Assembly: GCA_007129985.1 (NCBI GenBank)
Contig: SKUL01000030.1
Span: 1-6,022 of the forward strand
Direction: 5' to 3'
Length of the DNA: 6,022 nt
Source: Flavobacteriales bacterium
GTDB lineage: Bacteria; Bacteroidota; Bacteroidia; Flavobacteriales_D; SKUL01
Made by a program: the position numbers and the translations under genes. Shown here piece after piece: positions 1 to 4,868 of this stretch; position 1 is the stretch's first letter; each line of letters starts with the position of its first letter. Below the pieces are notes generated by a model. The model had not been told where the DNA came from and made no database searches. It saw only the letters and a list, made by a program, of their open reading frames with translations.

Positions 1-210
1 AAAAATCGAATTGAGGGATTGATTCTTCCCCCATTTGTGCAGACTAACAACTATGTTCGTACCGGCACTACCATTGTGCTACAGCCAGATGAAGAATACA
101 GGCAGCTATATCCTGACGACCCCAAACAAATTTTCGGGCATCATTATCACGGCCCTTACATGCTCTTAACTCAAAAACTCGGAACGCCGTTTTACGAAGC
201 TGAGGATTAG
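1..210 (+). CDS. 3' end of an unrecognised protein (70 C-terminal residues)
   Basis: The reading frame is open from base 1 and closes at TAG (208-210), so the start lies upstream of the window. An internal TTG at 19 could be read as a start, but nothing supports it and the frame continues upstream of it. The visible residues contain a proline/aromatic stretch (PPFVQTNNYVRTG), an acidic patch (QPDEEY), a tyrosine/histidine-rich segment (FGHHYHGPYM) and an acidic tail (EAED). No membrane segment or export signal is visible in this part. I do not recognise the family; the His/Tyr cluster is compatible with a metal- or substrate-binding site, but that is only inference. Its stop overlaps the stop of the convergent reductase gene, leaving no room for a terminator between them. 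Codon use looks like that of the neighbours, which favours a real coding tail. Confidence 0.6.
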   Translation, partial: KNRIEGLILPPFVQTNNYVRTGTTIVLQPDEEYRQLYPDDPKQIFGHHYHGPYMLLTQKLGTPFYEAED

Positions 211-1295
211 GAGGCGTCGTAATCAATAACCATGCGAGGCGTGGTAGGATGCGACTGGCAAGTAAGAATATAACCGTCTTCCACTTCCTTATCTGTGAGA
301 GCGTAATTGATTTCCATTTCGGCGTGCCCCTCAAGCATTTTAGCCCTGCAGGTACAGCACGAGCCTCCTGTGCAGGCGAAAGGAGCATCCAGCCCGGCGT
401 CGAGCGCTGCGTCCAAAATGGTGGTGCCTTTTGGTATTTCCAATTCGGTTTCATCGCCATCCAGAATGATCAACACCTTGGAAACGCCTGAACTCTGGTG
501 AGGTCCTTTGGTTTCCGGGGTGGCAGGGTCGGCGTCGGCAGCTTCACCGGGAATGGCGGTGGTGAACAGCTCAAAATGAACTTTTTCTTTGGCTACACCT
601 TTGGCTTGTAAGAGATCCGAAGCAGCCTCAATCATGGGTTTGGGCCCGCAGAGGAAAAACTCATCTGCCCGAGTCACGGCTGGATATTTCACTGCAAGTG
701 CTTCAATCTTTTCCCGGCTGATTCGGCCTTCAAACAGCGGGTCGCCCGAAGGTTGGCGGCTGTATATGATGTGAACGTGAAAGCGGTCGGCATAACGCGC
801 CTGCAGCTCTTCCAGTTCCTCGTGAAAAATAACTGAGCGGCTTTCCTTGTTTCCGTAGAACAGTCTAAAAGTGCTGTTGGGCTCTGTGTCGAGAACCGCT
901 TTCAAAATTGACATGATCGGGGTGATACCACTTCCGGCAGCGAAAGCCACATAGGTTTTGCGGTTTGCAGCATCCAATGGAACGGTGAAATTGCCGAGTG
1001 GTGGCATCACCTCAAGCACGTCACCTTCGCGGAGATCACGATTAAAAAAACCGGAAACACGCCCGTTTTCGATTTCTTTTACCGCCACACAAAGCTTGTT
1101 TTCAATTGGACTTGAGCAAATAGAGTAAGACCTGCGTAGCTCATCGCCGTTCACATTGACTTTGATGGCCACGTATTGACCGTGCTTGAATTTGAAGGTG
1201 TCTTTCAGTTCAGTCGGAACATCGAATTCTACAGAAACGGCTTCAGGGGTTTCTCTTTGGATATGCTTTACACGAAGGGCGTGAAATCTTGACAT
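207..1295 (-). CDS. PaaE-type FAD/NAD(P)H-dependent oxidoreductase with C-terminal 2Fe-2S ferredoxin domain
   Basis: A 362-residue cytoplasmic electron-transfer protein that would pass electrons from NAD(P)H through FAD to a 2Fe-2S cluster and on to a partner enzyme. Domain order is that of the ferredoxin-NADP reductase family with a fused ferredoxin: a FAD-binding barrel (about 1-110) with the flavin motif RRSYS (54-58), a nucleotide-binding domain (about 113-245) with AAGSGITP (119-126) and LCGPKPM (215-221), a linker rich in Ala, Pro and Glu (about 248-272), and a plant-type 2Fe-2S domain (about 273-362). The cluster ligands are Cys308, Cys313, Cys316 and Cys346, spaced C-x4-C-x2-C-x29-C. 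The segment after the cysteines (EMEINYAL) closely resembles PaaE, the reductase of phenylacetyl-CoA 1,2-epoxidase, and length also fits. However, no paaABCD genes are in the window, so the electron acceptor is unknown and a general hydroxylase/desaturase reductase is equally possible. The ATG at 1295 is preceded by a good Bacteroidota promoter, which supports this start. Confidence 0.93.
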   Translation of the reverse strand: MSRFHALRVKHIQRETPEAVSVEFDVPTELKDTFKFKHGQYVAIKVNVNGDELRRSYSICSSPIENKLCVAVKEIENGRVSGFFNRDLREGDVLEVMPPLGNFTVPLDAANRKTYVAFAAGSGITPIMSILKAVLDTEPNSTFRLFYGNKESRSVIFHEELEELQARYADRFHVHIIYSRQPSGDPLFEGRISREKIEALAVKYPAVTRADEFFLCGPKPMIEAASDLLQAKGVAKEKVHFELFTTAIPGEAADADPATPETKGPHQSSGVSKVLIILDGDETELEIPKGTTILDAALDAGLDAPFACTGGSCCTCRAKMLEGHAEMEINYALTDKEVEDGYILTCQSHPTTPRMVIDYDAS

Positions 1296-1314
1296 GGTTC
1301 AAAAATTTTGGCTG

Positions 1315-1344
1315 CAAATTTAGTATTTCCCGAGGGGTGAGCAA
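1315..1344 (-). promoter_or_regulatory. Bacteroidota-type promoter of the PaaE-like reductase gene
   Basis: Read on the minus strand, TAAATTTG (1322-1315) matches the Bacteroidota -7 consensus TAnnTTTG exactly. A TTG (1344-1342) lies 19 bp upstream, the expected place of the -33 element. The box ends 19 bases before the ATG at 1295, giving a short leader with no Shine-Dalgarno, as is normal in this phylum. It is the best promoter match in the window. Confidence 0.65.
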
Positions 1345-1370
1345 CGCACTCAACACATGGCACCTTGAAA

Positions 1371-1389
1371 GGTTCGTGCAAGCCGAACC
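1371..1389 (-). terminator. Possible weak intrinsic terminator downstream of the fused E1 gene
   Basis: GGTTCG (1371-1376) and CGAACC (1384-1389) form a perfect 6-bp inverted repeat around a 7-base loop. On the minus strand the stem is followed by TTTC, a poor uridine tract, so termination would be weak. It sits about 30 bp past the E1 stop codon and also about 30 bp upstream of the -33 element of the reductase promoter, so a regulatory site is an alternative reading. Confidence 0.25.
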
Positions 1390-1420
1390 GAACTTGTGCC
1401 GACGGCAATTTGCGTAACGA

Positions 1421-3514
1421 TCAATAATTGATCAGCAAATCGAGTCTCTTTTGCACCTTGTCAGCGTTGGGAATCATGGCCTGCTCAAGGGTAGAGTTAA
1501 GCGGAATGGCCGGCAGGTTTTCGGAACCGATCACCATTACGGGCGCGTCAAGCTGTTCAAAGCAATTCTGTTGAATTTTTGAAGCGATCATTTGGGCAAA
1601 TCCATTGTCTTCCGGTTCCTCGGTTACCACAAGGCATTTTCCGTGAAGGCGTGCGGCTTCGTAAACCATTTCCTGATCCCAAGGCGCAATGGTACGAAGA
1701 TCAATGATTTCAATTTGACCTTCGAAGGCAGCAGATGCTGTTTTGGCCCAGTACACCCCCATGCCGTATGTAATTACCACGGCAGAGATTCCTTCTTCAA
1801 TGGCTTTCTCGCTCGCGGCTTGCACTTGCCGTGCCTTTCCAAAGGGAATGACATAATCCTCGGACGGCTCAATGGTGCGCGCGTCTTCTGTTCCTGGCAG
1901 TTTGCTCCAATACAAACCTTTGTGCTCGAGCATCACCACGGGATTGGGGTCGTGGAAAGCAGACTTAAGCAGTCCTTTCAGGTCGGCGCCGTTGCTCGGA
2001 TAGGCAATTTTAATTCCTCGGATATTGGCCAGCACTGATTCCACACTCGACGAGTGAAACGGGCCACCGCTACCGTAGGCCCCGATGGGTACACGGATAA
2101 TCGCGCTCACCGGCCACTTGCCGTTGCTCAGGTAGTAGCTTCGGCTTACTTCGGTGAAAAGTTGGTTGAGGCCTGGCCAGATGTAATCAGCAAACTGCAC
2201 TTCTACAATGGGTTTGCATCCCACGGCCGACATCCCCACAGTGCTCCCGATGATAAAGGCCTCCATAATGGGCGTGTTGAACACCCGGTCGTCACCAAAT
2301 TTCTGAGCAAGCGTTGCGGCTTCGCGAAAAACACCTCCCAATCTTCCTCCCACATCCTGACCGTAAAGCAGACTTTCGGGGTGTTTGGCAAGAATTTCCT
2401 GCACCGCAAATAGGGCACAATCTACCATCAGGGTTTTTTCCTTGTCGGCAGGAGCACGCTCACCCGCTTCTTCGATAATCGGAGTGGGCGCAAAATCGTA
2501 GTCAAAAATATCTTCGGGTCTTGGGTCTTCGGCTTCAAGCGCCCGGTTGTAGTCTTCCTCAACGGACTGGCGGGCTTCATTTTCAATGGCGGTCAACTCC
2601 GACTCTTCAAAGCCTAGTTCCATTAGCTGGCTTAGGAACAATGGGTATGGGTCACGCTCTTTGTGTTCGTCCAGATCGTGGCGGTACCACTCCCTGCGAA
2701 CTCCAGATGTGTGGTGCCCCAACAGCGGAACACTTGCGTGGAGTAAAAAGGGCTTGCGTTCTTTGCGGATGTAGTCAAGGGCTTCGCGGATGGCTTCGTA
2801 GCAAGCAATGAAGTCATTGCCGTCTATGGTCACTGCCTTGATTCCTTTAAACCCCTGAATGTATTCGTAGGCATCCTGTGCGCGGGTTTCTTCGGCCGTG
2901 GCGCTGATGTCCCACTCGTTATCCTGTATAAAGTACAGCATTGGAAGTTGGCGTAATGCGGCCATCTGAAAAGCTTCGGCTACCTCGCCCTCGGTTACAG
3001 AGGCATCACCCAATGAACAAACAGCTACGGGCTCCTCACCGCGCTCCGGTTTTGAGATTCCCTGACCTTCCAGGTACTGAAAACCGAGTCCAATTCCAGT
3101 ACAAGGAATGGCTTGCATGCCGGTTGCCGAGCTTTGGTGGATGATTTTGGGCTGATCATCACGCCTCAGGCTAGGGTGCGAGTAGTACGTACGCCCCCCG
3201 CTGAAAGGATCGCTCCGCTTGGCGAGAAGTTGCAACATACACTCATACGGAGTCATTCCGATAGACAGCAGAATACTGTCGTCGCGGTAGTAAGGTGAGA
3301 CAAAATCCTGTGGTTTGAGTTGCAGGCCGAGTGCTATCTGCAAGGCTTCATGTCCGCGTGATGTAGCGTGAACATATTTGCTGGTGAATTTGGCGTTGGC
3401 CTCGTAGAGGTCGCTCATGGCGCGAGCTGTGGCCATCAGGCGCCAGGCTTCCAACAAGGTTTCCCCGGAGATGGCGGGTGCGGCAGACATGGTTTTCTCG
3501 GCTTGTTTAGGCAT
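1421..3514 (-). CDS. Fused E1 alpha/beta thiamine-diphosphate 2-oxoacid dehydrogenase (branched-chain type)
   Basis: A 697-residue cytoplasmic enzyme joining in one chain the alpha and beta E1 subunits that are separate in most bacteria. It would decarboxylate a 2-oxoacid on thiamine diphosphate and transfer the acyl group to a lipoyl E2. Alpha half (about 15-345): YYRDD (75-79), the thiamine-diphosphate motif starting GDASVTEGE (169-177) and ending at Asn199 (QDNEWDIS), and the HH loop GHHTSGVRREWYR (266-278). An acidic linker follows (about 326-358). Beta half (about 359-697): NTPIMEAF with the catalytic Glu418, VEVQFADYIWPGLNQ (438-452), and PFHSSS with His487. The QFADY segment and EHKGLYW (530-536) favour 2-oxoisovalerate dehydrogenase over pyruvate dehydrogenase, but substrate cannot be settled by eye. 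No E2 or E3 gene is in the window. ATG at 3514 is chosen because a -7-like box precedes it; Met9 is the only close alternative. The TGA stop lies in a palindrome. Confidence 0.93.
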   Translation of the reverse strand: MPKQAEKTMSAAPAISGETLLEAWRLMATARAMSDLYEANAKFTSKYVHATSRGHEALQIALGLQLKPQDFVSPYYRDDSILLSIGMTPYECMLQLLAKRSDPFSGGRTYYSHPSLRRDDQPKIIHQSSATGMQAIPCTGIGLGFQYLEGQGISKPERGEEPVAVCSLGDASVTEGEVAEAFQMAALRQLPMLYFIQDNEWDISATAEETRAQDAYEYIQGFKGIKAVTIDGNDFIACYEAIREALDYIRKERKPFLLHASVPLLGHHTSGVRREWYRHDLDEHKERDPYPLFLSQLMELGFEESELTAIENEARQSVEEDYNRALEAEDPRPEDIFDYDFAPTPIIEEAGERAPADKEKTLMVDCALFAVQEILAKHPESLLYGQDVGGRLGGVFREAATLAQKFGDDRVFNTPIMEAFIIGSTVGMSAVGCKPIVEVQFADYIWPGLNQLFTEVSRSYYLSNGKWPVSAIIRVPIGAYGSGGPFHSSSVESVLANIRGIKIAYPSNGADLKGLLKSAFHDPNPVVMLEHKGLYWSKLPGTEDARTIEPSEDYVIPFGKARQVQAASEKAIEEGISAVVITYGMGVYWAKTASAAFEGQIEIIDLRTIAPWDQEMVYEAARLHGKCLVVTEEPEDNGFAQMIASKIQQNCFEQLDAPVMVIGSENLPAIPLNSTLEQAMIPNADKVQKRLDLLINY

Positions 3515-3533
3515 GTTGAAAATCGTTGGGCGG

Positions 3534-3541
3534 CAAAGTTA
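3534..3541 (-). promoter_or_regulatory. -7-like promoter box of the fused E1 gene
   Basis: TAACTTTG (3541-3534, minus strand) matches TAnnTTTG and ends 19 bases before the ATG at 3514, exactly the spacing seen at the reductase gene. No TTG is found 17-23 bp upstream, so the -33 element is missing or degenerate. An imperfect palindrome, CCAA-N5-TTGG (3542-3554), abuts the box and could be an operator. Confidence 0.45.
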
Positions 3542-3581
3542 CCAAATAAATTGGCGGTGGTGGTGCAGCGCTTACGCCGTA

Positions 3582-4181
3582 TCAGGCACTTTGAGCCTTC
3601 CGCTTTTTCATTTCGCTGGTGCGATTGAAGTGCGGAAAATCATCCCTCAAAACGGGCTTTCCAAGAAACTCTGCAAGCTTGCGAAATCCTTGTGGATCTT
3701 TAATTTCCAAACAGATTAAGTCCTGCTCCCGACCGGCAAAATACTTCATCACGTATTGCCGGTGAACCAGGTAGTTGTGGTATCCACGTTCCTCATCCGG
3801 ATATTCTCCGCGTTGAAGAAAAAACCACTCTCTATAAGACCTCTTCCACGATTGCTCATCACGCTCAAGATATACGAACTTGCTTCCTGGAAATGTCTTG
3901 TCAAGTTTGGGAATGAGGTTGGGGTGCAACCAAGGCAAATCGTCAAAAGAATCGAATTTGGCGGCGAAACGAAGAACCTTGTCAATTTGTCCTTTGTGAA
4001 AGTACTCCTGATGCACACGTTTGTTGTAGGAGGAATTTCGGTACCCAAGCATTTCCAGACTCTTGCCCAATGTGGTGGTTCCTGTTTTTTGGTAGCCGAT
4101 GCAGAATACTTTTGGGCCGTAGTTTTCTTTCCGAAACATCAGCTTCAATTGATCCAGCAGGTTTTTCAGGTAATTCCTCAT
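3582..4181 (-). CDS. Sulfotransferase-family protein (PAPS-type P-loop)
   Basis: A 199-residue protein with the two signatures of the PAPS-dependent sulfotransferase fold. Near the N-terminus, VFCIGYQKTGTTTLGKSLE (25-43) is the 5'-phosphosulfate-binding P-loop, with Lys32 and Thr/Gly residues in the expected places, followed by LGYRN. In the middle, KFVYLERDEQSWKRSYREW (101-119) carries the 3'-phosphate-binding Arg107 and Ser111. The C-terminal DFPHFNRTSE is also usual in the family. It would transfer sulfate from PAPS to an acceptor such as a carbohydrate or lipid, but nothing here identifies the substrate, and some members have lost activity. There is no signal peptide; the first 20 residues are basic and amphipathic. 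The first ATG (4181) lies only 7 bases after a -7-like box; Met15 (ATG at 4139) would keep the whole P-loop and give a 49-base spacing. It precedes the E1 gene by 67 bp, which itself has a promoter-like box, so an operon is doubtful. Confidence 0.8.
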   Translation of the reverse strand: MRNYLKNLLDQLKLMFRKENYGPKVFCIGYQKTGTTTLGKSLEMLGYRNSSYNKRVHQEYFHKGQIDKVLRFAAKFDSFDDLPWLHPNLIPKLDKTFPGSKFVYLERDEQSWKRSYREWFFLQRGEYPDEERGYHNYLVHRQYVMKYFAGREQDLICLEIKDPQGFRKLAEFLGKPVLRDDFPHFNRTSEMKKRKAQSA

Positions 4182-4188
4182 GGGGCGG

Positions 4189-4196
4189 CAAAATTA
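4189..4196 (-). promoter_or_regulatory. -7-like promoter box of the sulfotransferase gene
   Basis: TAATTTTG (4196-4189, minus strand) fits TAnnTTTG and runs into GCCGCCCC and then the ATG at 4181. No TTG stands 17-23 bp upstream. Transcription starting a few bases after the box would leave almost no leader if translation begins at 4181. Confidence 0.4.
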
Positions 4197-4374
4197 AAGG
4201 ATTCTGATACGGCTTAAAGAGGTTAAACCAAAAAACCCACAGTTGTATTCCTTTTTTAAAATGAAGAGAAAATGCTGCGAGACATATGACCTTCAATAAT
4301 GGAGAACGACTTATTGTCCTGTTTTCACGAAATTCGGAGACAACAATCGCCTCATTTCGGTGTTTTCCTTACCA
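4197..4374. other. Divergent intergenic region between the sulfotransferase and msrB genes
   Basis: This AT-richer stretch has no open frame that looks coding. It holds a short palindrome GGTT-A-AACC (4221-4229) followed by a run of A and then CCC, and a T-run (about 4252-4257). I could not find a TAnnTTTG box on the plus strand for msrB, so that promoter is either degenerate or of another sigma class. No riboswitch or small RNA structure is evident by eye. Confidence 0.5.
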
Positions 4375-4848
4375 ATGAAACAACTTGTTACATCATTTCT
4401 CGCTTGCTTTTTCATGATTGCATGCTCGGCGCAATCAGGTGAAACCGAGCTTGAGTTCCCTGTTCAGAAAACAGACAGTGAATGGCGCGAAATACTGTCA
4501 CCCGACGCATACTACGTGTTACGCGAACAGGGCACCGAACGAGCCTACAGCGGAAGCTACTGGAACTTGAAAGCCGATGGTGTTTATCATTGTGCGGGCT
4601 GCAACAATCCTTTGTTTGAAAGTGGCACCAAGTACGATTCGTGTACGGGTTGGCCCAGTCACTACGCACCCATCAGCGAGGATGCCGTTCGTGAAATTCC
4701 TGATAAGGCCTTTGGTTGGGAGCGTACTGAAATTGTGTGTGCGGGCTGTGGCGGTCATTTGGGACATGTGTTCAACGACGGCCCCAAGCCTACAGGCATG
4801 CGCTACTGTCTGAATTCGGCCGCGCTGAAATTCCACCCGGCTGAGTAA
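4375..4848 (+). CDS. msrB: Peptide-methionine (R)-S-oxide reductase MsrB, lipoprotein form
   Basis: Reduces methionine-R-sulfoxide in oxidised proteins, here outside the cytoplasm. The 157-residue product begins with a lipoprotein signal: MKQ, a hydrophobic core, and the lipobox MIAC with lipidated Cys17, followed by SAQSGETE. The MsrB domain fills about 30-157. It has the structural zinc site CAGC (73-76) and CAGC (122-125), the motif TGWPSHYAPI (91-100), GHLGHVFNDGPKPTG (127-141), and catalytic Cys145 in RYCLNSAAL. The usual second cysteine of the GCGWPSF motif is absent; Cys90 sits one residue earlier (DSCTGWPS), and the usual Phe after PS is His96. The ATG at 4375 is chosen over an in-frame GTG at 4360 because it places Lys directly before the hydrophobic core, as lipoprotein signals require. 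The receptor gene follows after 20 bp. Family assignment is very secure; membrane location is inferred from the lipobox. Confidence 0.95.
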   Translation: MKQLVTSFLACFFMIACSAQSGETELEFPVQKTDSEWREILSPDAYYVLREQGTERAYSGSYWNLKADGVYHCAGCNNPLFESGTKYDSCTGWPSHYAPISEDAVREIPDKAFGWERTEIVCAGCGGHLGHVFNDGPKPTGMRYCLNSAALKFHPAE

Positions 4849-4853
4849 ATTTG
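4846..4853 (+). promoter_or_regulatory. -7-like promoter box overlapping the msrB stop codon
   Basis: TAAATTTG (4846-4853) is the same octamer as in the reductase promoter and an exact TAnnTTTG match; its first three bases are the msrB stop codon. It ends 15 bases before the receptor ATG. No TTG lies 17-23 bp upstream, and a match starting with a stop codon may arise by chance, so this is tentative. Confidence 0.35.
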
Positions 4854-4867
4854 TGGTCGCGGGCCAC
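4853..4867 (+). promoter_or_regulatory. Hairpin immediately upstream of the receptor start codon
   Basis: GTGGTC (4853-4858) and GGCCAC (4862-4867) pair as a 6-bp stem with one G-U pair around a GCG loop. The stem ends one base before the ATG at 4869. In RNA it would lie within the ribosome-binding region. No U-tract follows, so it is not an intrinsic terminator. Confidence 0.35.
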
Positions 4868-4868
4868 C

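Noticed and set aside
2054..2413. A 119-codon plus-strand open frame opposite the E1 gene
   Set aside because: It lies wholly antisense to a well-conserved enzyme, has no promoter-like box and its product shows no recognisable motif; it is a shadow of the E1 codons.
3542..3581. Terminator for the sulfotransferase gene in the 67-bp gap before E1
   Set aside because: Only three-base stems are possible (GCG...CGC) and there is no T-tract in the right place on the minus strand.
3756..4217. A 153-codon plus-strand open frame opposite the sulfotransferase gene
   Set aside because: The minus-strand frame carries both PAPS-binding motifs; the plus-strand product has none and extends into the intergenic region by chance.
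4360..4374. GTG at 4360 as an upstream msrB start
   Set aside because: It would add MFSLP before the Met-Lys that begins a standard lipoprotein signal, and there is no supporting leader element.
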